This document shows, piece after piece, positions 32,893 through 45,528 of a DNA stretch of 64,000 nt. Source of the stretch: Mikania micrantha (Eukaryota; Streptophyta; Magnoliopsida; Asterales; Asteraceae); contig CM018690.1 in the NCBI GenBank assembly GCA_009363875.1, positions 2,530,788 through 2,594,787 of the forward strand, written 5' to 3'. Numbering within the stretch: position 1 is the stretch's first letter; every line of letters starts with the position of its first letter. The position numbers were made by a program, and so were the translations under genes. Below the pieces are notes generated by a model that did no database searches, was not told the origin of the DNA, and was given only the letters and a program-made list of their open reading frames with translations.

Positions 32893-32904
32893 GCTCTGAT
32901 ACCA
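32893..32904 (-). other. Primer binding site of element C (tRNA-iMet)
   Basis: Minus-strand TGGTATCAGAGC just downstream of the LTR end TGTGACA (at 32908). Confidence 0.88.
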
Positions 32905-33396
32905 ATCTGTCACACCCCTAGCCGGCGGGCTGGATCGATTTTCCCGTCGGGCGAAAGGTCCCGGGGCGCGATATCGGGTGATAATCGAGATGATCAGATT
33001 GTTTATATTGCACATGATATAAATTGAGAAAGCACTAAATGAAATAGAATTACACTGTTAAATTATATCAATATCGTTCATAAGTTGACAATTAAATCTA
33101 CTATCAACATCATAAATTTTCTATCTTGTATCTCCGCAAGATATACAAAATAATATGAATAATGATGTTCAAAAATATGCACGTCCAAAATACTAGGTCC
33201 TTGATCTGGGCAATCCTAGTCTAAAACACGAACTTCTTAGTTAACCATGTTCGTCACCGTTGAAGTCATGCAAGAAAATAAAAGTCAATACATGGTTGGT
33301 GAGTTCATATAATTTTGTTATTTAAAATAAATTTGAACAAACCTGACCGAATGACAACCTTAACCTCATCAACCACCATCTATGCTATCCAGTCAA

Positions 33397-33419
33397 GTAT
33401 GCTTATATATAGGGCATAC
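33397..33419 (-). promoter_or_regulatory. TATA-bearing hairpin module, LTR of C
   Basis: GTATGC and GCATAC flank an AT-rich loop with TATATATA; same module as in A. Confidence 0.45.
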
Positions 33420-34098
33420 GTAGGGTCAAGCTTACCGCCAGCCCAGCCGCCAGCCCACCACATACCGAACCACATAACATATTTTTGTAAATGATAATTA
33501 AGCGTTTCACCCTCAACCATTATCATACTTGTTTCGTTAGTTTCGTCACCATGCTTGTTCCTTTAGATTCGTCAAAACACTTGATTCGTTAGTTACGTCA
33601 AAACATTAGTTTCGTTAGTTTCGTCAACACACAGAACAACACCATAGAAAATGTGGAAAATTTGTGGAAGTTGCTAATTTGAAATGCTTAATAAACAAAT
33701 AAATAAACATTTAAATTAAAAGCTAAGTCCTAATGATTGGGCCTTGGTCAAACTCGAGTAGACTAGACTGTCAATCAAAGGTTCTTAGAGGTTAGGGGAT
33801 TCTGTAAATATCATCAAACATATGACCTATAAATCAAACGGTCTAGCTAGGACTTCTTGAAATGTAGGGTTTTTGTTTCGTACTTGTTTCGTCTAGTTTC
33901 GTCCCTTGTTTCGTATAGTTTCGTTGGCATATGCTATCTTTGATATTTCCCAGATTTTCCCCTGAAAATGATTTATTGATTCGTCTAGTTTCGTTGCAAG
34001 ATGTACTCGATTCGTTGATCATTGAATACTATATTCGTTGAACAAATGTACTCTTGATTCGTTGATCATCGAACACTTGGTTCGTTGAACATCGCATA

Positions 34099-34352
34099 TT
34101 AGTTTCGTAATAATTGTTTCATTTGATTCGTTGAACTCACACACTTGTTTCGTCAAGATAGTTTCGTTTGATTCGTTGAACACACACACTTGTTTCGTCA
34201 AGATAGTTTCGTTTGATTCGTTGAACACACACACTTGTTTCGTCAACATAGTTTCGTTTGATTCGTTGAACACACACACTTGTTTCGTCAAAATAGTTTC
34301 GTTTGATTCGTTGAACACATGCACTTGTTTCGTCAAAATAGTTTCGTTCGAC
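34099..34352. repeat. 45-bp tandem repeat in the C LTR
   Basis: CTTGTTTCGTCAA starts at 34144, 34189, 34234, 34279 and 34324, exactly 45 bp apart. The unit is built of TTTCGT/ATTCGTTGAA words that also fill 33530-34100. Because 45 is a multiple of three, both strands stay open; these frames are not genes. Confidence 0.92.
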
Positions 34353-35530
34353 TTGTTTAAATGTTTAGTTTAACTCAAATAACCACTTATGTTATAAGTA
34401 GATAAGCTTAGTAAACCCTCCATAAAAATTTACCTAGACATGATCTAGGATATCATTTATACATACAAAACCTATAGAATTTAAAAGCATTTAAGTACTA
34501 TAATGCAAAGAAAATAATTTACGCATGCTTCTCAGCCCTGCGTTTATAAAACAAAATGTTTAGAAAAGGGGCAATGAACTCACCTGTGTTGGTATGCAAT
34601 TGAATTACGAAAGATATGCATGCTCGTTAATTGTAGCCTATGTATATTCAGCACCTGAGTTGGTTTATTATGATTCGAATAGGATAAGTATTTAGATTTG
34701 ACGTTTATAGGGTTTAGGTCTCGGTGTGCAACTAAGTGTCCTATATACTTTCTAATGTGTTGCTAGAATTTCTCTAAGTTATTCTAATTTGTCATACCCT
34801 TACCCTTAACTGATAAAGAATTAACCTTGTTTACATGAGGTATACAAAATAAAAGACATAATCTTTTAATAAATCATCATCTATAACTTCTTATTTAAAT
34901 TATAACATTTTATGTTTAGAAAATCATCTACGTCACGTTAAAATATAAAATATGTTTGTATGTTATAAATCGTTACATTTTAGTAAAATATAAGTTATTT
35001 TAATGAAACATACAAGTTAAACATGTTAGGACTTAAGTTAACCCAAGTAGGTTAATCACTAAGTCCCTTAATAGTTCTTTGTTACCATTCCTGATTCCTG
35101 TTCCTTATTGAGTTGATTATTTACTAAGTTATTCGTTTGAACAACTGAAATGACACCAACTTAAATGTTGAATGAAAACTCCAAGTATTAGTTGTTGACA
35201 TCTTAATGTCCATATTCCAATACCTAGTTAAAGCAAACCTTGGGTTCTTTTAACCAAACATGAACTTGTTATAAAACCTTTGACATGTTTTAAACTATGG
35301 TTTATGACTAAAACACTTTGTTTTAAGGGTTACCTAAATGTTTACTGATAATGTCTAAGTAATATGGATTAAAGTAGCATACCCAATTGCAACCAAACCT
35401 AACTATGTTTTTTGCTATTTTGGATTAACATAATAGTAATCCTCATGATGAAATATGTAATATCACTTACGGTGGTTATGTGGCCCACCATAGGTTCCAA
35501 ATTGTAGTTTTCAACTAAAATATGTATTTC

Positions 35531-35700
35531 TTGGCCAAGTTAGGAGTTCTCGGCCAAATCATATAAAGAAAAGAGGTTTTCGGCCAACTCATCCAAGTGG
35601 ATTGAGTTCTCGGCCATTCTACTCCAATAAATAGGGTTCTCGGCCAAAATTTAAGAAAAGGAGGAGTTCTCGGTCAACTGAATTGGTTTTCGGTCAAACT
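35531..35700. repeat. CGGCCAA array, 30-bp spacing, in the C LTR
   Basis: CGG of TTCTCGGCCAA/TTTTCGGTCAA falls at 35551, 35581, 35611, 35641 and 35671 (30-bp steps), with outliers 20 bp before and after. The spacers are not conserved. Sits where A and the solo LTR carry other motif arrays. Confidence 0.75.
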
Positions 35701-35778
35701 GCAACATTTAGCCCCGTCTACCACCAATATTGTCCGCTCTGCCCGCTCGAAGTTCACGATTTTGCCTCCGGCTGCCCT

Positions 35779-35852
35779 GGTGAAAACTTCACAGGAAGGT
35801 CACGCATCCCTGGATTGCTGCAGCCCGAGCACTCTTAACTGTGGAATTTTCA
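35779..35852 (-). other. 5S rRNA-like segment
   Basis: The minus strand resembles the 3' two thirds of plant 5S rRNA, including CAGTTAAGAGTGCTCGGGC (A-box region) and GATGCGTGACC (C-box region). By eye about two thirds of bases agree with the plant 5S sequence I recall. Too diverged to be a 5S gene. 5S-like pieces are known in Cassandra TRIM LTRs and in 5S-derived SINEs. It lies between the broken LTR of C and the LTR of D; 35704-35778 shows nothing else. Confidence 0.6.
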
Positions 35853-35871
35853 TGTGTCCACAGCCAGCTAA

Positions 35872-38635
35872 TGTAACCCCCCGACCGATGGCGGAAACAT
35901 CGGGATGCCACGAGGGATGTGTAGATTGTTCATAAACTCGTGGGCATCTAATTAAATCATCACATATCAATTAATCAACCAAATTAATTACATCAAAAAT
36001 CATGTTCATCATGAGCTAGTTACATCAAATATACAAAAGATTTAGCTAAACTAACTAAACTCTAGTCTTCAGAATTTCAGTTATTTTAGCTAAGTCAAAA
36101 ACACTACGTGATGATGTCGAAAAGATGTAGAGCTATCCTGCTCTACCTAGTTCTCCTCATTCCCTGAAACATGTAGAAAATCAAGTGTCAACTACGAAGT
36201 AGTTGGTGAGTAATCATAAGTTTTTATATTTCAAAAATGTTTATGAAAGTTTATAATTTTCCGAGAAAATCCACATGTGCACCTGCTAGATAATCCAACA
36301 CATAACCCAAACACACAATCTCAAACACACAGTCACATATTTCAAATAATCATAGATAATCAATCACATATATATATTCAACCAATATCAATCATCAATA
36401 TCTTCAAATAATATAAGTGACAGTATATGAAATCATTGCGATTGATAATGTCAACGACAACGACCCATGGAGTTGTGGTGATCCACGTGACAATACATGC
36501 AATCATTTTGGATGACCGTAGTCAACCGCAATGAGTCATGGAATAGAGATAATCCAATAATATGCATATCATAATGATATACCAGGTGTCAACCATGTGT
36601 TATCAAAATAATATATAAACTGGTATACATGTTCCACCTCCGAGTTTAAAAAGAAAATAGTTTAAAAAGGAGGTTATGAGAACTCAACTGAGTCCTTAGA
36701 ATCAGTGTCTTCGTAGAATGCGCGCTCGCGTATACGTAATCAGAAATAACTCAAAAATCTGTAATTATAGTATATTTCATATTCATAAGTATACGCGTTC
36801 TATTTCGATTTAATATCCATACTTGTTTTCTTCTGATTATTAATTGTGTCATTAACTTAGTTTATTTAATCTAAGTTAAAATGATACTTGTTACTACGGA
36901 AGTTGTTATCATCAAAATATAATTTTACTTGTTAGTTTTAATTATATAGTGGTTGTAGACTAAATAGAAAACCTTATGTGCACCCCCATAGATGTGTATA
37001 CAAAAAAGTGATATCCTTAATTAGACACACATCTATACATATATACATGCTTGCTCAATCTGACTACCATGTTTTAAGTTATAAAGAGTTCAATTTAAGT
37101 TTAGGAAAATTACACTTAATTTATCCACCTAAGATGTTCAATTTATGCAAATTCATAATTTAAAAATCTATGAATGTTACGAAAGGTGGTAGTTCCTTTT
37201 TAAAACATTCATGCATGCATGTTCCCTCTTTTATCTAAATCCCAAATCAAAAATTCAAATTAACAGCATTTGGTCCAGGCCTAATCCTAGGTTCGCTGTC
37301 CACCCAGCTCTACGAACCTTTAGGTTCGTTCGACCCTTAGCTTCGGCCATCATATGGTTTGGCTAGGTATACACAGGTTCGGCAGTCCAAGGTTCGACCG
37401 ATTAAAAGGTGGTAGATCAAGGCTCGCTGTGATTAGGGTTTTCATGCCTAAGATTTATGGCCCATGAGTTTTTTCGGTTAACACTCGGCCCATAGGAGGT
37501 TCGCATGGCACCAGGTTCGCCTCGTTTGATTCGTGAGACCCTGGTTCGGCTATCATGTGCTCGTTAGGTTTAGGTTCGTGGTTAGCTGATTCATCCCTAA
37601 GGTTTGCTGGTCAGGGTTCTAACCCTCTAGGGTTCGGCCAACTAATGAAAGGTTCGACCATAGATTGTGATTCCTAATAAACGTTTTTAAATTGCTTTCC
37701 TTATTTTAATATCGTTAAATATTATTTCGTTATCTCGTCGAGACACGTTACTCACGTACGCATTCGTAAAGATCGTCACCTTTCCGAATCCAACGCTCGT
37801 ATCGTATTTCGATTCGATTTACGATTAATGGAATATCGTTTCAGAATATTATTCTTAATAATTATATTAGTGTGAATCGTCACCCACGCGAATACATTAT
37901 TAAGTTAATATTTCTAAAATAACATTCATGTTTAATTTATAATTGTAATCTCACCATCGCGTATTTATTTCCAATAACGATTTCATTATTTTATTATCTT
38001 GAATATTATACTTTCCCAATCCAAATCCCACTAAACCATATCACTGACACATCCATGATAGACCGAAATATGCTTATGTATATGGCATATGTAGGAGTAG
38101 GTCGCAACCTATCCAGCCACCGTCCCACCGCTATTTCGATAAACCATGACCATGTGTCTTTGACTATGTTTAGTAACCATACTATAACCAACTCATAAAT
38201 CCTTTCCATTCTAAACCAAAACCTCGGATTCTCCTCACCAAGCCTCAACACTGATATAATCATGATAAACCGAAGATGGCTTATATATAGGGTATATGTA
38301 GAGGTCAGTCGCAACTGCCTCAGCCACCGTCTCACCACCTCTTCGATAGACCATGATTATATCCTTGCCTATCTTTGATTATAGAATCCTAAACCACTAC
38401 TATTCCAATTCAACCATCCATAATATGCGAATTCAACCGCTATAAACTCTCTGGTTCTGTTTAGTTGTGTTTCAACTAAACTTCCCATGGTTTATGCATA
38501 TAATAATATGTTCTCAATATGTATACCAATATCAGTAATAACATCCAATAATTTATCATCATTAATAATTATCATATCAGGTCGTAACAGTACAATTAAA
38601 CATGTAAGGACAACCCGAACTACAGTGATGTTACA
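35872..38635 (-). repeat. 3' LTR of element D
   Basis: Minus strand: begins TGTAACATCACTG after PPT AGGGGAGAC and ends GGGGGGTTACA, 2764 bp. Two TATA-bearing modules about 210 bp apart (near 38280-38300 and 38068-38090) and a GGTTCG-rich stretch (37300-37670) lie inside. Short frames in it are not genes. Confidence 0.7.
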
Positions 38636-38669
38636 GTCTCCCCTAGTTAAGGGAATTTCGTCCCAAAAT

Positions 38670-38975
38670 TCAACTTGGAGTGACCGTAGTAAATAAATGT
38701 GGATACTTAAGCTTCATCTGATCTTCCCGCTCCCAGGTGAATTTTGGACCACGCTTCGACTCCCATCTTACTTTGACAATTGGAATTCTACTGAATTTGA
38801 GTTTCTTAACTTCACGGTCCATTATCTCGATTGGTTTTTCAACGAAGTGCAGGGTATCATCGACGCGGATGTCATCGAGTGGTACCTGATGATCTTGATC
38901 CACTAAGCATTTTCTTAAATTGGACACGTGAAACGTCGGGTGTACATTGCTAAGTTCAGGAGGAAGTTCCAACTT
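38670..38975 (-). pseudogene. Element D integrase tail
   Basis: LELPPELSNVHPTFHVSNL, then [19 protein letters not shown] and TWEREDQMKLKYPHLF, ending at 38670. It is the continuation of the pol piece that stops at 43325, split by the solo LTR. The chromodomain-like end is intact. Confidence 0.88.
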
Positions 38976-40194
38976 GTAGGTGTAACATCAGTACCGGAAA
39001 CGTCACCGGAACAGTAAACTCAACAGTAACTTACACAGTAACTCAGGTACAAACTAGGTGAACTATTGTATGCTATTGATATTTGATGATGGACACTAAA
39101 CTATTATGCTATTGTTCTGAAATCTGATTTAAGCCTCATGGTTTAACAGTCAGAAACACATCAGATAACACTGAGCTGACACACAGATGCTTGATGTAAT
39201 GCTATTATGTATATACGTATGTGAGGTTAAACAGAACAAAACAATAGCAGATGTCGTTGCATAATGCTAAACCGACGAATTATTTGTATAGGTGACGATC
39301 TGTATGAATAAAATCTGAAGGTTAATGTTCTGAAATGATGACTGATAGGTAGGAAACAAAAATCAGAAAGTGAAACCAACGTCGTGTTCGTTCGGGTGAC
39401 GATTCGAACGAATACGCGCGATGGTGACACGTTCTGACGAAACGAAAAACGAAACGAACAATAATAATTTAAGAAAATTTAATAGGTAACATTTATTAGG
39501 AATCCCAACCTTTTAAAAGATTTAAAAATAGATCCAATTTATTTAAAATACTTAGAATACGCGCAATGGTGACGCGGTTAACGAAACTCTTAAAATAATC
39601 AATTACGATAAATAATTCAAGAAAAGTTAAATCAAAAGATTTACTAGAAATAACCACCTTCCAAATAGTTAGAAATAAATTCTTTTAATTAGTTTATAAA
39701 ACACGTGCGTAACGTGCCGGAAACACGACGAAAACGAGAACCGAGCAACCGAAACGAACCCGAACACCCGCGGGGTATATAAACCCTAAATAACCCCATT
39801 ATCTCATTTAATTCACTCTTCTTCTCTCTCTTCAACCTCCCAATCGTTGTTCTCTCTCTCTACAAGAATCACCTTCAAACCTTCATAGTTTGCTCATTTG
39901 TGGATGAAATCACGTGTTCTTGGTGTCCACGCGTAGCTACAATCATCCTCTACATAGAAGTACAACTAATCTGAAGAATTATCCGCCGAAAAACAAGGTA
40001 TGGAAGTTTGAACATCACGAAATATAGGGTTTTCATACTCCTTTGCTTGAAACTAAACCCCAACCGGTTCTAAGTTTTCCTCTTCGAACCCTACTCTTCT
40101 GAGAACTGATCCTCGTATAGCAACACCACGGGAACGCCCATATCACAGATTTAAGCTTGATGATGATGGGGATATGCAGGGTTTGTGGGTGGTA

Positions 40195-40640
40195 CAGATG
40201 CGGGCGAACCTATTGGTTTGAGACGAAGGGTGGCCGAACCCTGTGCATGGACCACGAACCTTTCTCCCGGTGGGCGAACCTGCATGGTCGCGAACCTGTG
40301 CCACCAACCCTCATGGCGAACCAATCCTGCCGAACCTCAACACCCCTGGCCGAACCTGTGATCCCAGCCGAACCTGCACACCTGCGAACCCTAGGTGACG
40401 AACCTAGGGGTCCCGAACCTCCATCAAGCTGGACGAACCTATGAGACTCGAACCTCCTATGGCCGAACCATCGCTGAATCGTGGATCCCCGAACCATTTG
40501 GCCGAAGCTTCTAACCACGAACCTTGTGTCCATGAACCACCAGACGAACCATTGAGACCACCGAACCTGAGCCATGGTATAACCAACATGCTGTCACCGA
40601 ACCAATGGGAGACGAACCTCACCACTGAACCCCCATGAAT
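40195..40640. repeat. CGAACC array in the solo LTR
   Basis: About 25 CGAACC words spaced irregularly. The spacers are unique. Open frames on both strands here come from the repeat and are not genes. Confidence 0.85.
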
Positions 40641-41271
40641 ATGGCTAATAGGTTCGCTGACCAAAGGTGACCGAACCCTAAGCCATTGGACCATTCGACC
40701 CATGTTAGCTAATTTGGCCCACAAATCATGCGACCTAAGTAATCTCAACCGGCCCAAATAATTTGGCCCAAGTGGTTTTGCTCGGCCCATGTACATAACC
40801 TTCGGCCCATTAGACTTGGTTCGGCCCACAATTCATTTGGATAAGGTGATCATTCGGCCCACATAGGTTAACATGGAATAAACACATGAAATCTATTTCA
40901 ACTAATTATATGCACGGGTTATACAAAGGAAAAACTACAAAGGTGATGGGATTGAGTGGGTTTATATACTAAGTCTCATATCAAAATAACGTTTTGAAGA
41001 TAAACATATAACATATTGGATTGTGAAAATAACAACTTAAGTGCTTAAGGGGGAGCACAATTGGTAACTAGCAAACGAGGCCGAATGATGACCAACACCA
41101 CTAAGTGTTAGCCAATTTAGAGTTAACGCACATACGCACACAAGTCACTACAACTTATACTTATGAGATACATACAACGTGAAATCAATACAGGATCTTG
41201 AAAACAATCATAAGAACAACAACGAGGGCGTGCATTTCTTGTTATACTTAGTCAACAACTTCAACAACAAG

Positions 41272-42962
41272 GTGAGTTCATTTGTCCCTTGTCAAACTAA
41301 CTTGTTTTACCTCAGGACTGTTGAAATGTTTAATAAATGCAATTACACTTATTTTTGATGCTAATACAAATGCTTAAGCTTGTTACTCTTATTCTGAAAG
41401 CTAAAAGCTAAGACTTCAAACTATGTGCTCAAGCTACAACTATATGCTTAAACTACATGCTAATGATCATGCTACAATCTACGTGTTAAGCTATATGCTA
41501 ATGCGAATGCTATGAACTATATGCTCAAACTATATGATAATACTATATGCTAAATGCTATAAGCTATGATTACATGCTAAATGCTAATACTTGATACACT
41601 CGTCCTGAAGGCTAATACTATATACACTTACTCTAAATATTAATACTTTATACACTTATTTTTAAAAGTTAATATCTTATACTCTTAACCTTAGTGCTAA
41701 TGCTGCTTACATTTATACTTTTTTGTTTGAAACTTTTGAAGCTTTTAAAGGCATAAGAAAGACTAATACTAAAACTAGTAATGCTTTGAATACTATATTT
41801 AGGGAAGCTTGAAAACTTAAACTTAGAAAGACTCATATGCTCAAAATGCTATAAAGACTTATATGCATGAAATGCTATAAACACTTGTGCGCTTAATATG
41901 CTTGGAATACTTGAAACACTTGTATGCTGGATATACTTGGAATGCTAAGATAACAGGCTGATTGACCACCGCATGTTGACTTATGTGTCAACCCCTACTA
42001 GTCATCAGTAAAGTTATGTGAATGCTATAAACTTGTATGCTTAAGCTATCGGACATCGTAAGACAGACTAATTGGCCGCCGCGTCTTGACATTGGTCAAG
42101 CCCTACTAGCCATCAGTGCTCTTCGTTGTCAGAATCGTGTAAGACAGACTGATTGGCCGCCGCGTCTTGACATTGGTCAAGCCCTACTAGTCATTCAGTG
42201 TTCTTCTTGATTCACCCATGGTTGTGACGAGTGACTAGGATGATTTTGGTCTCTTCTAGTTGACTTTGTGTTATCTTGAAGACTCCTTTATCAAAACACC
42301 GATGTCGCGAGTCCTACTTAGTTCCGTTATGGATGGATGCTGAATTCCTTAGGGTGTTCAGCTGTCCATAATGGAAACTCTCAAAACTTGATACTCAAAT
42401 ACTACTTTGTGCGTGTTGAAACTCATAACTCAGGATACTCAAAACTATGATGGGGTTGGATGGTAGGTAAGACGCTTAATTATCATTAATAACAATGTCA
42501 TATGTGATTTAGTATGTGGTGGGATGTTGGCTGGGCGGGCGGTAAGTTCGACCCTACATATGCCCTATATATAAGCATACCGAATTGGATATTACAGGTG
42601 ATGTTAATGAGATTAAGGTTGTTACCGAAAGGGTTTGTGAATGCTATTGAATAGATATCGGAAATTTCTAAACAGGATGCTTGAAACTATGATGTAATTG
42701 GATGGTAGGTAAATCGCTTAATTATCATTAACAACAGTGTCATATGTGGATTAGTATGTGGTCGGATGGCGTCTGGGCGGGTTGTAGGCTCGACCCTTTC
42801 GTATGCCCTATATATAAGCATACCGATCTGGATATTACATGTGATGTTAATGAGGTTAAGGTTGTTACCGAAAAAGGTTTGCAAAAAGCTATTTTTCAAA
42901 TACTAAACTATATGAACTCACCAACCATTGTGTTGACTTTGTTTTCTTACATGCTTTCTTAG
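41272..42962 (+). promoter_or_regulatory. Intron-like segment in the solo LTR
   Basis: Donor AACAAG|GTGAGTTCAT and acceptor CTTTCTTAG, 1691 nt. GGTGAGTTCAT (41271-41281) is a perfect 11-bp complement of ATGAACTCACC (42912-42922). Confidence 0.45.
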
Positions 42963-43324
42963 GTGACGTACATGATTAAGCTAAGGCTTAGGATTGCATA
43001 CTTGGATGCCCAGTTAGAGGACCTAGTGGATTTTGGAAAAGCACATATTTTGACGAACGTTGTGAATCTATTTTGATATCTTGTACAGATACAAGATAGT
43101 AAACATTTGATTCTTTGATAGGTTTACTTAGTTAAATTATCAAACATTGACATTTGTAATTTAACTTTGTAATCCTAGTTTAATGTTATTGTGCATTAGT
43201 TATTCTCAATGTTGATGCTATGTAAACAATCTGATCATCACGATTATCACTCACGATATCGCGCCCCGGGAACCTTCCGCCCGACGGGAAAGTCTATCCG
43301 TTCCCGCCGGCTCGGGGTGTGACA

Positions 43325-44575
43325 GTAGGCAACCTTCCCGATCCGTTCAAGGATCTTAAAGGGGCCAACATAACATGGAGCAAGCTTACCCTTCTTCCCG
43401 AATCGTACGACTCCTTTCCAGGGCGATACCTTGAGTAATACCAAATCATCAACTTCAAACTCTAAAGGTTTTCGTCGTTTATCCGCGTAACTCTTCTGTC
43501 GACTGCGAGCAGCTCACAGATTGTCGCGAATCTGATGAATCGTGTCAGTTGTTTCTTGAATAATCTGAGGACCAGTGATCTGCGATTCTCCGACCTCGGT
43601 CCAACAAATAGGTGACTGGCATTTTCTACCATAAAGAGCTTCAAACGGCGCCATACCAATGCTCGCGTGATAACTGTTGTTATACGAGAACTCGACTAAT
43701 GGTAGAATGCTATCCAAGTTGCCACCGAAATCGATGACGCAAGCTCTCAGCATGTCTTCTAGTGTCTGAATCGTTCGCTCCGTCTGTCCATCCGTTTGAG
43801 GATGATAGGCAGTGCTGAGATCTAGTCTTGTTCCAAAAGTTTCATGAAGTGATTCCCAAAATCGTGCCGTGAAACGAGCATCACAATCCGATATTATGCT
43901 TAAGGGAATTCCATGTCGACTAACGATCTCATCAACATAGATACGAGCTAACTTCCGCACAGGGTACGTCTCGCGTATCGGTAAGAAATGAGCCGACTTG
44001 GTTAATCTGTCAATTATCACCCAAATACTATCCTTACCGCTTGCGGTTCGTGGGAGTTTAGTAATAAAATCCATAGAGATATTCTCCCACTTCCACATGG
44101 GTATTTCTGGTTGTACTAACAATCCCGAAGGTAGCTGGTGTTCTGCCTTGACTTTAGCACAGTTAAGACACTTGGACACATACTCAGCAATATCCTTCTT
44201 CATTCCAGGCCACCAGTACAAGGCTCTAAGGTCTTGATACATCTTATCAGCACCCGGATGGATTGAGTAACGAGACGTATGAGCGTCATCCAAAATCATC
44301 ATCCTAAGATCATCCCTGTTCGGTATCCACAACCGATTCAAATAATACATGAAACCATCATCCTTAGTTTCCAATAGTAACTCGGCCCCACAAGACATCT
44401 CATTTTTCAGGCTATCTTGAGCCAATGAGTGTTGTTGGGCTGTGAGAACATCATTATGGAGATTAGTGTACACCCGGACACTATGGATTTGAACATGACT
44501 TTTGCGACTAAGCGCATCTGCTACTACATTCGCTTTGCCAGGATGGTAGCGAATTTCACAGTCATAATCATTCAA
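43325..44575 (-). pseudogene. Element D integrase
   Basis: Minus strand from [18 protein letters not shown] (end of RNase H) through HHCC finger ([16 protein letters not shown]), Asp in [15 protein letters not shown] (one residue changed from the usual SDRDARF, catalytic Asp kept) and Glu in [12 protein letters not shown] near 43514 (DNL, stop, AARSRQK) probably replaced CGA. The frame then continues to VGPFKILERIGKVAY, where the solo LTR inserted. Confidence 0.85.
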
Positions 44576-44584
44576 CAGTTCAAC

Positions 44585-45370
44585 CTATCTCCGTTGTCTC
44601 ATATTAAGCTCTTTCTGATTGAGAATATGTTGCAAACTCTTATAGTCAGTAAAGACTACACACTTAGTGCCATAAAGATAATGTCTCCATATCTTCAAAG
44701 CAAACACGACTGCACCAAGTTCCAAATCGTGTGTAGTGTAGTTCTTCTCGTGAATTTTCAGCTGTCTTGATGCATAGGCCACAACCTTTCCCCGCTGCAT
44801 AAGAACGCAACCGAGACCTAGGTTGGATGCATCACAATAAACCACAAAATCATCATTTCCATCAGGCAGTGTCAAGACAGGAGCATCACAAAGTTTCTGC
44901 TTCAAAGTCTGAAATGCCTCTTCTTGCTTTGGTCCCCACTCATAAGGTTTGTCCTTTTGAGTTAAAGAAGTAAGAGGGACATCAATTCTGGAGAAATTCG
45001 AAATAAACAGCCGATAGTAACCGGCAAGTCCAAGAAAGGATCGAATCTCTGTTGGTGTCTTCGGTGTACTCCAATTCTTCACTGCATCAATCTTCGCAGG
45101 ATCCACGTGAACACCCTTTTCATTGACTATGTGTCCCAAGAACTGAACTTCCTTAAGCCAGAATTCGCACTTGGAGAATTTGGCATAAGGTCGCTCCTCT
45201 CTTAGGATCTCCAAAACCAACTTAAGGTGTTGCTCGTGTTCTTCTTTGCTCTTTGAGTATATCAAAATATCATCAATGAATACACTCACAAATTTATCCA
45301 AGTATGGCCTGCAAACACGGTTCATGAGATCCATGAAAACCGCCAGTGCATTGGTAAGGCCGAAAGGCAT
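44585..45370 (-). pseudogene. Element D reverse transcriptase and RNase H
   Basis: [19 protein letters not shown], catalytic [11 protein letters not shown], connection [11 protein letters not shown], and RNase H with [15 protein letters not shown] and TDYKSLQHI. It ends in TAG at 44585 where relatives have Trp (RRWVELL). Between this piece and 45529 the first RT motif is present but shifted (near 45480). Confidence 0.85.
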
Positions 45371-45528
45371 TACCAGAAATTCATAATGGCCATATCTTGT
45401 TCTGAAAGCCGTCTTGGGAATATCATCATCATGTACGCGAAGCTGATGATACCCAGACCTAAGATCGATCTTCGAAAACCATGCCGAGCCTGGAGTTGAT
45501 CGAAAAGATCGTCGATGCGCGGCAGAGG

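Larger units (their letters stand above)
29417..35703 (-). mobile_element. Element C: decayed Ty3/gypsy chromovirus, same family as A
   Basis: Minus strand. LTR remnant 35703 down to 32908, PBS 32904-32893, gag-protease, then pol down to 29417, where element A inserted after [15 protein letters not shown]. The rest of C should lie left of the window. The leader after the PBS is nearly the same as that of A, so both belong to one family. Many frameshifts and stops. Confidence 0.85.
32908..35703 (-). repeat. 5' LTR of element C, truncated
   Basis: Ends (minus strand) TGTGACA at 32908, like A. Holds ATGAACTCACC (33308-33298), a TATA hairpin (33397-33419), donor-like CACAG|GTGAGTTCAT (34584/34583), a 45-bp tandem array and a CGGCCAA array. 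The acceptor AG seen in A is lost here (CAACGGTGACG). The TATA-bearing first part found in A and in the solo LTR at 38981 is missing beyond about 35703. Confidence 0.75.
38981..43324 (+). mobile_element. Solo LTR of the element A family, 4344 bp
   Basis: TSD GTAGG at 38976-38980 and 43325-43329. Begins TGTAACATCAGTACC (compare A at 20341) and ends GGGGTGTGACA. No PBS, coding region or PPT, so it is a product of LTR-LTR recombination. TATA TATATAAA at 39776-39783, CGAACC array 40195-40640, donor-like GGTGAGTTCAT 41271-41281, two TATA hairpins (42559-42579, 42801-42823), ATGAACTCACC 42912-42922, acceptor-like TTTCTTAG ending 42962. It gives the full LTR length of the family. Confidence 0.9.

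Noticed and set aside
34019..34373. Overlapping 80- and 105-codon frames
   Set aside because: 45-bp tandem repeat; length divisible by three keeps both strands open.
35779..35852. Functional 5S rRNA gene
   Set aside because: About one third of bases differ and the 5' third is missing; called 5S-like instead.
38006..38338. Minus-strand 110-codon frame
   Set aside because: Lies across the two TATA modules in D's LTR; no homologous protein recognised.
40157..40829. Arg/Pro-rich open frames on both strands
   Set aside because: Produced by the CGAACC array in the solo LTR; repetitive, both strands open, no domain.
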